A stretch of DNA of 40,382 bases, from positions 1 through 40,382 of the forward strand of contig NZ_AFQO01000017.1 in assembly GCF_000222025.1 (NCBI RefSeq), read 5' to 3'. Each line of letters opens with the position of its first letter. The stretch's first letter is position 1. Of this stretch, positions 1 through 7,990 are shown piece after piece. This DNA is from Haemophilus haemolyticus M19501 (GTDB taxonomy: Bacteria > Pseudomonadota > Gammaproteobacteria > Enterobacterales > Pasteurellaceae). The position numbers were made by a program, and so were the translations under genes. The notes beneath the pieces were generated by a model. The model was not told the DNA's origin. It searched no databases and worked only from the letters and a program-made list of their open reading frames with translations.

Positions 1-12
1 AGCTAATCGCCC
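1..12 (-). tRNA. tRNA-Val, 5' end only (cut by window edge)
   Basis: The first 12 bases are identical to the 5' end (complement strand) of the two complete tRNA-Val genes just downstream. A further copy therefore continues to the left of the window, making this at least a triple tandem array. Confidence 0.75.
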
Positions 13-70
13 ACTAGAAAGCGTTTAAATATAAAGGGAAAGTTTGAGCGGAAAGGACACTTTAGAAAAG

Positions 71-146
71 TGGTGGGCGATACCGGTCTCGAACCAGTGA
101 CCCCCTCCTTGTAAGGGAGGTGCTCTCCCAACTGAGCTAATCGCCC
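71..146 (-). tRNA. tRNA-Val(UAC)
   Basis: This is a 76-nt cloverleaf on the minus strand with a 7-bp acceptor stem (GGGCGAT/ATCGCCC), an encoded CCA at 73-71, D arm, anticodon arm CTCCC-TTACAAG-GAG with anticodon TAC, and T loop GGTTCGAGACC. It is identical to the next copy at 190-265. A short hairpin (58-72) lies directly behind and overlaps the CCA end. Confidence 0.96.
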
Positions 147-189
147 GCTAGGTCAAACTTAGTAACATTAAGAACACTTTTTAGAAAAG

Positions 190-265
190 TGGTGGGCGAT
201 ACCGGTCTCGAACCAGTGACCCCCTCCTTGTAAGGGAGGTGCTCTCCCAACTGAGCTAATCGCCC
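190..265 (-). tRNA. tRNA-Val(UAC), second complete copy
   Basis: This is a 76-nt gene identical to the copy at 71-146, with anticodon TAC and encoded CCA. The 43-nt spacer between the copies suggests one precursor transcript read leftward. From 266 to 435 I see only AT-rich leader sequence for gltX, including a small inverted repeat (386-407, AAGTCGT...ACGACT). Confidence 0.96.
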
Positions 266-435
266 TTAATGTTGTGGGTTGGCATTATAGGGAGAATGCA
301 TTTTCAGTCAATACCTTTTTATTAAATTTTGTTTAATTGTCGTAAAAATAAGCATAAAATCCGCTTTTTTATTTAGAAGTAAAACAAGTCGTAGTAGAAT
401 AACGACTAATATTTTATTGAAGATAGGTTATAAAA

Positions 436-1878
436 ATGAAACTAGATGCTCCTTTTAATTTAGACCCAAATGTAAAAGTGCGTACTCGTTTTGCTCCTAG
501 TCCTACAGGTTATTTACATGTAGGTGGCGCACGTACCGCACTTTATTCTTGGTTATACGCAAAACATAATAACGGCGAATTTGTATTACGAATTGAAGAC
601 ACTGATTTAGAGCGTTCAACACCAGAAGCAACTGCTGCAATTATTGAAGGCATGGAATGGTTAAATCTTCCGTGGGAACATGGCCCTTACTACCAAACTA
701 AACGCTTTGATCGTTACAACCAAGTTATCGATGAAATGATTGAACAAGGCTTAGCATATCGTTGCTATTGCACTAAAGATCGCTTAGAAGAACTTCGTCA
801 TACTCAAGAACAAAATAAAGAAAAACCACGTTATGATCGTCACTGCTTACACGATCACAACCATTCACCTGATGAACCCCACGTTGTACGTTTTAAAAAT
901 CCAACTGAAGGCTCGGTAGTATTTGATGATGCCGTACGTGGCCGTATTGAAATCAGCAACAGTGAGCTTGATGATCTTATTATTCGTCGCACTGACGGTT
1001 CACCAACTTATAACTTCTGCGTAGTCGTGGATGACTGGGACATGGGCATCACTCATGTGGTACGTGGCGAAGATCATATCAACAATACGCCACGTCAAAT
1101 TAACATTTTAAAAGCAATTGGTGCACCAATTCCAACCTATGCGCACGTTTCCATGATTAATGGAGATGATGGCCAAAAACTCTCTAAACGACATGGCGCA
1201 GTGAGCGTAATGCAATATCGTGATGATGGTTACTTACCGGAAGCTTTAATCAACTATCTTGTGCGTTTAGGCTGGGGACATGGCGACCAAGAAATTTTCA
1301 GTCGCGAAGAAATGATCAATTATTTTGAATTAGATCACGTTAGCAAATCAGCTAGTGCATTTAATACTGAAAAATTACAATGGTTGAATCAACATTATAT
1401 CCGCGAATTACCGCCAGAATATGTGGCTAAACATCTTGAATGGCATTACAAAGATCAAGGCATTGATACAACCAATGGTCCTGCATTAACTGAAATTGTC
1501 TCTATGCTTGCGGAACGTTGCAAAACCTTAAAAGAAATGGCAAGTTCAAGCCGTTATTTTTTTGAAGAATTTGAAACCTTTGATGAAGCCGCAGCGAAAA
1601 AACATTTCAAAGGCAATGCTGCTGAAACACTAGCAAAAGTAAAAGAAAAATTAACCGCACTTTCTAGCTGGGATTTACATTCTACTCACGAAGCGATTGA
1701 GCAAACGGCTGCAGAACTAGAAGTGGGCATGGGTAAAGTTGGCATGCCATTACGTGTCGCAGTGACAGGTTCTGGTCAATCGCCATCAATGGATGTTACC
1801 CTAGTCGGTATCGGCAGAGATCGCGTACTTGCGCGTATTCAGCGTGCTATTGATTTTATTAATGTACAAAACGCTTAA
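436..1878 (+). CDS. gltX: Glutamyl-tRNA synthetase
   Basis: It charges tRNA-Glu with glutamate in the cytoplasm (class I aminoacyl-tRNA synthetase). The 480-residue product has the usual bacterial GluRS length. The N-terminal Rossmann fold starts with [14 protein letters not shown], in which HVGG is the HIGH-type ATP-binding motif. The second signature appears as KLSKR near residue 248 (KMSKS-type loop). The C-terminal half is the alpha-helical anticodon-binding domain. The ATG at 436 follows AGGTTATAAAA. Haemophilus uptake signals lie inside the gene at 535 and 1654, consistent with a resident gene. It is followed by tRNA-Ala(GGC), and the tRNA-Val array upstream is divergent. Confidence 0.98.
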   Translation: MKLDAPFNLDPNVKVRTRFAPSPTGYLHVGGARTALYSWLYAKHNNGEFVLRIEDTDLERSTPEATAAIIEGMEWLNLPWEHGPYYQTKRFDRYNQVIDEMIEQGLAYRCYCTKDRLEELRHTQEQNKEKPRYDRHCLHDHNHSPDEPHVVRFKNPTEGSVVFDDAVRGRIEISNSELDDLIIRRTDGSPTYNFCVVVDDWDMGITHVVRGEDHINNTPRQINILKAIGAPIPTYAHVSMINGDDGQKLSKRHGAVSVMQYRDDGYLPEALINYLVRLGWGHGDQEIFSREEMINYFELDHVSKSASAFNTEKLQWLNQHYIRELPPEYVAKHLEWHYKDQGIDTTNGPALTEIVSMLAERCKTLKEMASSSRYFFEEFETFDEAAAKKHFKGNAAETLAKVKEKLTALSSWDLHSTHEAIEQTAAELEVGMGKVGMPLRVAVTGSGQSPSMDVTLVGIGRDRVLARIQRAIDFINVQNA

Positions 1879-1957
1879 TATTTAATCGGATAACAAACAC
1901 ATAATAAAATCGTATTGACAGCCACATAGTCAAATTTTATCATGTTGCTGTTTTTTA

Positions 1958-2034
<77 letters not shown>

Positions 2035-2044
2035 GTTTATAAGA

Positions 2045-2077
2045 AAGCCTTGGAATTTTAAATTTCAAGGCTTTTTT
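2045..2077 (+). terminator. Intrinsic terminator after tRNA-Ala
   Basis: The inverted repeat AAGCCTTG...CAAGGCTT, with further A/T pairing inside, is followed by a T run. It closes the gltX/tRNA-Ala transcript and marks the last resident sequence before the foreign island. Confidence 0.85.
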
Positions 2078-2109
2078 GTTGCATTATAAAACCAATAAAA
2101 ATACATCTA

Positions 2110-2210
2110 GAGACCTTTGCCAAAAAGCCTTTCCTTCGACAGCCGGAACCCAAACACAGGTTTTCGGCTCTTTCCCTCCCCCAATACCTCCTGATTTTAC
2201 CCAAATACCC
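2110..2210. mobile_element. Truncated IS5-family (IS1106-like) end, 101 bp
   Basis: The segment begins with the terminal repeat GAGACCTTTGC and is nearly identical, in the same orientation, to 8010-8110, the end of the full IS copy. Identity stops abruptly at 2210, where the IS481-family element begins. It is the left border scar of the island: the rest of this IS copy is missing. Confidence 0.85.
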
Positions 2211-3501
2211 GGTACAACCTGATAACATCATTTACATTCTAACCCGAGGACATCGTTTACATTTTTCCCGTAAACTTATCATCAAAATACCTAATCCACT
2301 GGAGATTGATGATACCTTGGATAGAGACCGATGCGATGCAACAGCGTGTACTTTTCTTAAACGCGTGGCTAAGCCAACGCTATACTAAAACTGAACTGTA
2401 TCAGCAGTTTAATATTAGCCGTCCAACGGCAGATAAATGGATTAAACGCCACGAACAGCTTGGCTTTGAGGGCTTAACCGAGTTATCTCGTAAACCTCAT
2501 CATAGCCCTAATGCCACGCCACAATGGATTTGTGACTGGCTTATCAGTGAGAAACTTAAACGTCCTCACTGGGGTGCCAAAAAGCTTTTAGATAGCTTTA
2601 CTCGGCATTTTCCAGAGGCGAAAAAACCAGCTGATAGCACGGGCGATTTAATTTTGGCGCGTGCAGGGTTAGTTCAGCCTCGTAAGACGAAGCGTCGTAT
2701 GAGTGCAGACACACAACCTTTTGGCGAATGCACCGCACCCAATGCCACTTGGAGTGCTGACTTCAAGGGGAAATTTTTACTCAGCAATCAGAAGTTCTGC
2801 TATCCGCTGACGATTACGGATAATTTCAGTCGCTTTTTATTTTGCTGTAAGGGGTTGCCGAATACAAAATCAGCGCCTGTTATTGCTGAGTTTGAACGCC
2901 TTTTTGAGCAATTTGGTCTGCCGTATTCAATTCGTACCGATAACGGCTCACCTTTTGCATCACAAGCATTAGGTGGAATCAGCAAACTTTCTAAATGGTG
3001 GATTGACTTAGGTATTCGTCCTGAACGAATTAAGCCATCACACCCAGAGCAAAACGGACGACACGAGCGAATGCACCGTAGCTTAAAAGCAGCGCTTCAA
3101 CCTCAAAATAGCTTTGAAGCTCAACAGACATTCTTCAACCAATTCTTACGAGAATACAACGAAGAACGTTCACACGAAGGCATTGGTCGTAAAACACCTG
3201 CCGAATGTTATGAGCCGTCAAAGCGAATTTATACAGGTCACATTGAGCCATATGACTATGGGGATAATGTTGAAATCCGCAAAGTGAAACTCAGTGGCGA
3301 AATCAAATGGCAAGGAAAAACTTATTATCTCAGCCAAGTGCTTGCCAATGAACCTGTAGCGTTCGAGCCTTATGCCGATGGAATTTGGCATATTTATTAT
3401 CGCTTTCATTTACTGGGCAGTTTTGATGCCAAGGAAATGAAAATTAAATCTGCCACATTGTGGCATAGACAACCTAACGAATGTAAACGATGTCTTTAGG
3501 G
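2211..3501 (+). mobile_element. IS481-family insertion sequence
   Basis: The element carries the transposase gene at 2309-3499. Related end motifs are visible: the left side has ACATCATTTACATTC (about 2224) and GACATCGTTTACATT (about 2249), and the right side has the reverse complement of GACATCGTTTACATTC, ending in CTTTAGGG at 3494-3501. Exact boundaries are uncertain. I could not identify a clean target duplication, and the left end directly abuts the IS5-family remnant. Confidence 0.7.
2309..3499 (+). CDS. IS481-family transposase
   Basis: This is a DDE integrase-fold transposase that moves its own IS. A helix-turn-helix occupies about residues 20-55 (LSQRYTKTELYQQF...RPTADKWIKRH). The rve-type catalytic core carries the three acidic residues in TWSADFKG, RTDNGSPF and HPEQNGRHERMHRSLK. 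The roughly 396-residue frame is intact and may be active. GGAG at 2301-2304 is close to both TTG 2306 and ATG 2309; I take the ATG, although a start at 2306 or 2336 cannot be excluded. The stop lies inside the right-end repeat. Codon use differs from the Haemophilus genes and there is no Haemophilus uptake signal. Confidence 0.9.
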   Translation: MIPWIETDAMQQRVLFLNAWLSQRYTKTELYQQFNISRPTADKWIKRHEQLGFEGLTELSRKPHHSPNATPQWICDWLISEKLKRPHWGAKKLLDSFTRHFPEAKKPADSTGDLILARAGLVQPRKTKRRMSADTQPFGECTAPNATWSADFKGKFLLSNQKFCYPLTITDNFSRFLFCCKGLPNTKSAPVIAEFERLFEQFGLPYSIRTDNGSPFASQALGGISKLSKWWIDLGIRPERIKPSHPEQNGRHERMHRSLKAALQPQNSFEAQQTFFNQFLREYNEERSHEGIGRKTPAECYEPSKRIYTGHIEPYDYGDNVEIRKVKLSGEIKWQGKTYYLSQVLANEPVAFEPYADGIWHIYYRFHLLGSFDAKEMKIKSATLWHRQPNECKRCL

Positions 3502-3543
3502 AAAATGGCAATGCCGTTGTGAGGAAAATTCAGCAATCAGGCT

Positions 3544-3555
3544 TTCAGACGACCT
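3544..3555 (-). repeat. Neisseria DNA uptake sequence (AGGTCGTCTGAA dialect)
   Basis: The complement strand reads AGGTCGTCTGAA, the 12-mer known as the variant uptake dialect of the N. mucosa-type commensal Neisseria. It lies in the spacer between the IS481-family element and the DUF4143 ATPase gene. A second exact copy is at 7714-7725. Confidence 0.8.
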
Positions 3556-3603
3556 TTTATTTTCACTATACTGAAAATCAGCCTATAAAACCCTTTAACT
3601 TTG

Positions 3604-3649
3604 CATTATAATGAAAATAATCTAGCAAAATTTAGGAAGTTTTCATTAT
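3604..3649. promoter_or_regulatory. Inverted repeat overlapping an ATPase start (possible operator)
   Basis: The perfect palindrome CATTATAATG (3604-3613) is extended by AAAA. Its ATAATGAAAA part (3608-3617) recurs inverted as TTTTCATTAT (3640-3649), running into the ATG at 3648. The geometry suits an autoregulatory or repressor site over the promoter and start, but this is inference. Confidence 0.4.
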
Positions 3650-4859
3650 GCTGCAAACTGTATTTGACCGCCCCATTTATCTCAACCGCTTGAAAAAATA
3701 CCAAAACAGTGAATTTATCAAAGTCATCACCGGCGTGCGCCGTTCGGGCAAGACTTTTGTGCTGGAAATGTTCCGCCGTTATTTGCAAACCAGCGGTGTG
3801 GCAGAGGCACAGATTGTGTTTTTGAACTTTGAATCCATGCAGCTCCAAGCCTTGCGCACCGCCGAAACGCTGTACCGCTATGTGATGGAGCGTGCGCAGG
3901 CGGGGCAGAAAATGTATCTGTTTTTTGATGAGATTCAACGGGTTGCAGGCTGGGAAGATGCCGTGAACAGCCTGCGGGTGGATTTGGATGCGGATATTTA
4001 TCTGTCGGGCTCAAATTCCTCGCTGCTGTCGGGCGAGCTGGCGACGCTGCTGGTGGGGCGAATGGTGGAAATTCCTGTGTTTCCCCTTTCATTTCAAGAA
4101 TATATGCAATTCCGCCAATTCGACGGCGTGCCGGACACACTTTTTCCCGAATATGTGCAGCGCGGCGGTTTCCCCGCCACGGCGTTGGTGGAAGACGAAG
4201 AAGTGCGCCGCACGATTTTGGACGGTATTTTCAATTCGATTTTACTCAAAGATGTGAGCGAGCGTGCCAACCTGCGCAACGACGGCGTGTTGAGCCGCCT
4301 CGCCGCCTTTTTATTGAGTGAAACAGGCAACAGCATTTCCATTAACAACATCGCCAACATCCTGAAAAACGAGGGTACGGGCGCAAGCAACAACGCCATT
4401 GCCAAATATGTGGACCTGCTGGAACAGGCGTTCATCTTCTACCAAGCCCGCCGCTACGACCTGCGCGGCAAAGCCCACCTGCGCACCCAAGCCAAGTATT
4501 ACAGCGTGGACACGGGCTTGCGCAACGCCACGCTGAACAAATCGTTCCGCGACAACTTCGGGCATCAGATTGAAAACATTGTGTTTATCGAACTGCTGCG
4601 CCGTGGCTACCAAGTGGACGTGGGCAGCTACGATAACACCGAAATTGACTTCGTGGCGAAAAAAGGCACGGAAATCCAGTATTTCCAAATCGCCATGCAA
4701 CTGCCCGAAAACAGCAACCGAGAAGTCGGCAATCTAGTCAACCTGCCTGATAATTATCAAAAAACCGTGCTGACGGCGAACAGAATGGATGTGGGCGAAG
4801 TGGATGGGGTTAAGGTGGTGCATGTGGTGGATTGGTTAGTGTGGAATTATTTTAATTAA
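3648..4859 (+). CDS. AAA-type ATPase with DUF4143 C-terminal domain
   Basis: The 403-residue protein has an N-terminal AAA ATPase with Walker A GVRRSGKT (residues 29-36), Walker B LFFDEIQ and the conserved LSGSNSSLLSGELATLLVGR loop. A DUF4143 domain at the C-terminus contains ENIVFIELLRRGY and EIDFVAKKG, a layout resembling a degenerate PD-(D/E)xK nuclease fold. Its role is not established. The start is supported by AGGAAG at 3634, 8 nt before the ATG. It is GC-rich with Neisseria-like codon use, lies behind a Neisseria uptake sequence, and shares its architecture with the ATPase at 38241-39443. The next gene starts 66 bp downstream. Confidence 0.88.
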   Translation: MLQTVFDRPIYLNRLKKYQNSEFIKVITGVRRSGKTFVLEMFRRYLQTSGVAEAQIVFLNFESMQLQALRTAETLYRYVMERAQAGQKMYLFFDEIQRVAGWEDAVNSLRVDLDADIYLSGSNSSLLSGELATLLVGRMVEIPVFPLSFQEYMQFRQFDGVPDTLFPEYVQRGGFPATALVEDEEVRRTILDGIFNSILLKDVSERANLRNDGVLSRLAAFLLSETGNSISINNIANILKNEGTGASNNAIAKYVDLLEQAFIFYQARRYDLRGKAHLRTQAKYYSVDTGLRNATLNKSFRDNFGHQIENIVFIELLRRGYQVDVGSYDNTEIDFVAKKGTEIQYFQIAMQLPENSNREVGNLVNLPDNYQKTVLTANRMDVGEVDGVKVVHVVDWLVWNYFN

Positions 4860-4925
4860 ACTACTTGTATTTGTACTAAAATGAGTGTCTTTTCTAACCC
4901 AAATTATTTCGAGGATTGCTATACT

Positions 4926-6737
4926 ATGTTTTCTCCTATTAATTTAAATCTATTTCTTGATAGCCATGAAGGAACTATTGAAAGAAAAATTATACTAGAA
5001 AATCCATTTACCGTTATTTTAGGGGCTAATGGTTCAGGAAAGACACATTTATTAAAAGGTTTTAAAAGTGCCTTTCACCCTGATCAAATTGCACAAAAGA
5101 AAATTCGATTTATCTCTGCCGGAAGAATGGGAATGTTTGAACAATACCGTTCTGATTATAGAGGATATGGTTATGTTGAAAGCAATCCAATGCATGGTTC
5201 AAAAGATTACTCAACCCGTAGACATCAGATCGAAACAATTGAAGGAGATCTTCATACTCTTTCTGCTAGACCAGATATTCTAATAAAAGTTAAAGAACGA
5301 TTAAGAAAGCTATTCAATAGGGATATTAATATTGACTGGGATGGTGGAAATTTACATATTTACTTTTCAAGACTTCAAAAAGGTTCTGAACAATACTCTT
5401 CTGCGCGAGAAGCTTCAGGTTTATTACATCTGACGGCATTATTGTCTGCTCTATATGATGATGAAGTAGGTGTATTACTTATTGATGAACCAGAAGTTTC
5501 ATTGCATCCACAATTACAGGCATTTTTATTAAAAGAGATTTTATCAATTGCTGGAAAACCCGAGGTGGGAAATAACAAAAAAATTATCATTATTGCAACA
5601 CATTCAACTGAAATGATAAGAATAAATCACATTGGAGATTTATCATCTCTTATTTTTTGCTACGATTTAAAACAAGATCCTGTACAGATTTCTAAAGATA
5701 ACAATATATTAAAAAATAAAGGTTTGCAAAGTTTAATAAAGAGATTAGGCCAAGAGCATAAACTATCTTTATTTTCCTATAAGCCTTTACTTGTCGAAGG
5801 ACCATCAGATGTGATTATCTGTAATGCACTATCAGATAAACTGGGATTAAATTTAGAAGCGTCAGGAAGCCAAATTTTACCTGTTAATGGAAAGAATGAA
5901 TTTCCAGCAACAGTAAAATTATTAAGACTAATGGGTAAAAAACCTATTGTTTTAGCTGATGCTGATATGTTTGTAGATGGCTTAGACTTAATCAATAACT
6001 TTTACTTAGATAAAGAAATAGAGGAAAATGCCAACAATATATCTTCAAAAAATGGGCACAGCTCAATAAAAGAATTTACAAAAAGTGTTAGAGATAATTT
6101 TATCAAATATGCAGATGAAAAAATAATGAATAGTGAGAATAATACAGAATATTCAGATCAAAATTCAGGCCGTAGAGATATTTTTTGTAGTCTATTTAAT
6201 AATGAATCTAAAGATGCTGAATCTAATCGAATTAAAAACACAATAGAATCCCTATTTAGTATTTTTGAAAAGACAGGCTTGTTTATATTAAGGAAAGGAA
6301 CAATAGAATCTTATTATATTAACAAGCAAACAGTTGAGGGGGATAAAATTGAATTTTCCATATCGGAAACAGAAAAAATATATAAGTCACAAGATGATAG
6401 CTTGAGACATCAGTATGAAAACATAGTTAGTTGCCTTAATTATTCATCTAATGGCGTGGAGATTAGAGAAGAAGAAATACTGAGAGAAATCGCCTTATCT
6501 ATTATCACTCCTATCTATGCTGATTTTGCAGATGGCAAGTTAGATATAGACTTTAACGTTAAAGCTCAAGGTATAAATAAACAAAACTCATCAATATTTA
6601 CATTTAAATTAAGTGAGGATAAGGAACATTTAGCTGTTCACATAAATAGCCCCGTATTAAATATAAAAGACTTCCCTGTAATACTCTCAAAAGATGAGAA
6701 TATTGTAGAAGAAATCAACAAAACCTTAGGGTTATAG
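4926..6737 (+). CDS. OLD-family ATP-dependent nuclease (AAA ATPase + Toprim)
   Basis: This is an ABC/SMC-like ATPase fused to a Toprim nuclease, as in OLD (overcoming lysogenization defect) proteins, which act in phage exclusion. Counted from an upstream ATG at 4881, the Walker A GANGSGKT is at 48-55, Walker B VLLIDEPEVSLHP at about 196, Toprim LLVEGPSD (acidic residue) at about 303, and the DxD motif VLADADMFVDG at about 357. The C-terminal 200 residues are unassigned. I prefer the ATG at 4926 because GAGG precedes it, whereas 4881 has no ribosome site; that gives 603 residues. The gene is strikingly AT-rich between two GC-rich neighbours, suggesting a separate origin. No UvrD/GajB-like partner is visible, so it resembles a single-gene class 1 OLD. 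Confidence 0.8.
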   Translation: MFSPINLNLFLDSHEGTIERKIILENPFTVILGANGSGKTHLLKGFKSAFHPDQIAQKKIRFISAGRMGMFEQYRSDYRGYGYVESNPMHGSKDYSTRRHQIETIEGDLHTLSARPDILIKVKERLRKLFNRDINIDWDGGNLHIYFSRLQKGSEQYSSAREASGLLHLTALLSALYDDEVGVLLIDEPEVSLHPQLQAFLLKEILSIAGKPEVGNNKKIIIIATHSTEMIRINHIGDLSSLIFCYDLKQDPVQISKDNNILKNKGLQSLIKRLGQEHKLSLFSYKPLLVEGPSDVIICNALSDKLGLNLEASGSQILPVNGKNEFPATVKLLRLMGKKPIVLADADMFVDGLDLINNFYLDKEIEENANNISSKNGHSSIKEFTKSVRDNFIKYADEKIMNSENNTEYSDQNSGRRDIFCSLFNNESKDAESNRIKNTIESLFSIFEKTGLFILRKGTIESYYINKQTVEGDKIEFSISETEKIYKSQDDSLRHQYENIVSCLNYSSNGVEIREEEILREIALSIITPIYADFADGKLDIDFNVKAQGINKQNSSIFTFKLSEDKEHLAVHINSPVLNIKDFPVILSKDENIVEEINKTLGL

Positions 6738-7110
6738 TTTTTTTAACTCAAATTTAGTAAATATAGAGATTATTTAATGCAAAACCGCAACTTCAACGAC
6801 CTCTACGCCTTTACCCAAGTCGTCAAGCTCGGCAATTTCAGCCGGGCGGCGCAGTCGCTCGGGGTGCAGCCGTCTGCGCTCAGCCACCGTATGAACGACT
6901 TGGAAAACCGCTTAAATACCAAACTGTTAAACCGTACCACCCGTTCCATGTCGCCCACCGAGGCGGGGCAGCGGCTGTATGAGCGAATTGCGCTGATGTT
7001 TGGCGGGATTCAGGATGAGCTGGCGGTGTTGGGCGATTTGAGCGGCAAGGTGTCGGGCAAGTTGCGGATTAACGCCGCCGAAAATCCGGCTTATTACCTG
7101 ATTTACCCGA

Positions 7111-7119
7111 AAGTGCGGT
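7111..7119 (+). repeat. Haemophilus uptake signal (AAGTGCGGT) inside the foreign lysR
   Basis: This is the only core Haemophilus uptake signal I found in the 2110-9205 island. It is followed by CGTTTTTGG and later AATTT, roughly fitting the extended signal with its AT-rich tails. It encodes part of YPKVRSFL in the lysR remnant. Confidence 0.75.
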
Positions 7120-7663
7120 CGTTTTTGGCGGAATTTCCCGAGGTGGATGTGGAGATTTTGATTAACAACAGTTGGTCGGATATTGTGGCGCAGGGCTTTG
7201 ATTTCGGTGTGTGACCGCTGGACGATGTGGCGCAGGATATGGTCGCCGTGCCGATTTCGGGCGAACGGGCGATGTGCGTCGTTGCCGCGTCCGACTATCT
7301 CACCCGCCACGGGCAGCCTGAAACGCCGTCCGAACTGGTGCAACACCGCTGCATCGTACCCGCGTTCAACGCCTTTAACCGCTTGGACGACTGGGAGTTT
7401 TTCAAAAACTGGCAAATCCACCGCGTACGCGTTCCGGCCATCCTCACATTCAACAGCACCGCCCTCATCAAAACCGCCGCCCTCGACGGCTTGGGGCTGG
7501 CGTGGCTGCCGCATTACGCCGTCGCCGACCAACTTGTCTCGGGCGCACTGCTGGAAATTTTCGCTCACGCCCGGCCATCTATCCACCGATGGCCTTGTGC
7601 TACCCGCCCAACCGCCACAAAACGCAGGCAGCGGAGGCGTTGATTGAGTGGTTGAAAATAGAA

Positions 7664-7726
7664 AAGGTCGTCTTAACCCCAAGTTCAAGGCTTAATGCCA
7701 TGGAAACTGTGTTTTCAGACGACCTT
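7664..7726. terminator. Inverted Neisseria uptake-sequence pair (terminator-like)
   Basis: AGGTCGTCTTAA (7665-7676, one mismatch) and TTCAGACGACCT (7714-7725, exact complement of AGGTCGTCTGAA) form an inverted pair with a 37-nt loop at the 3' end of the lysR remnant. Inverted uptake sequences are common gene-end terminators in Neisseria. Confidence 0.7.
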
Positions 7727-7735
7727 AAGACATAA

Positions 7736-7884
7736 TATAGTGGATTAGATTTAAATCAGGACAAAGCAATAAGGTCTCAGACTGTATTAAGCCCAATTCA
7801 TTGGGTACTTTGACCTTGATAAGTGTTCCCTTTGAGCTACGGCAAGGTAAGGCTGTACTGGTTCAAACTTAATTTCTCATAATA
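7736..7884. repeat. Degenerate Correia-like repeat (Neisseria MITE)
   Basis: The left end reads TATAGTGGATTAGATTTAAA followed by TCAGGACAA, matching the classic Correia element terminus. The right end (ACGGCAAGGTAAGGCTGTAC, then TGGTTCAAACTTAATTT) resembles the other arm in decayed form. The middle is diverged. From 7885 to 8009 I see no gene or clear signal. Confidence 0.6.
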
Positions 7885-7990
7885 GTAATTCGAAACAGTC
7901 GATATCGCCCCTTGCCCTTCCCCTCTCAAGCAGACATCTATTTTTAATTCTTAATACCCTCGAAAAATTGCTTGCGGATGCGGATAGAAA

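Larger units (their letters stand above)
6777..7735 (+). pseudogene. LysR-type regulator, broken by nonsense and frameshift
   Basis: The N-terminus is a typical LysR winged helix (FTQVVKLGNFSRAAQSLGVQ, then PSALSHRMNDLENRL) followed by the start of the substrate-binding domain. The frame stops at TGA 7212-7214 after residue 145, then continues in the same frame (PLDDVAQDMVAVPISGERAM...), so one codon, probably an arginine CGA, became a stop. Near 7570 homology moves to another frame, ending MALCYPPNRHKTQAAEALIEWL, so a base has been lost or gained. The frame then reads through the uptake-sequence hairpin to 7735. It is GC-rich, Neisseria-like, and non-functional as written. Confidence 0.88.

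Noticed and set aside
1-265. Repeated ~76-bp units that could be read as a CRISPR or direct-repeat array
   Set aside because: The units fold as identical tRNA-Val genes with CCA ends and anticodon UAC.
3727-4700. Several open frames opposite or shifted within the first DUF4143 gene
   Set aside because: They are shadows caused by high GC content; the 403-residue frame has all family motifs and a ribosome site.
6927-7688. 253-residue minus-strand open frame across the lysR region
   Set aside because: It mirrors a GC-rich gene with clear LysR homology on the plus strand; the antisense product has no recognisable features.
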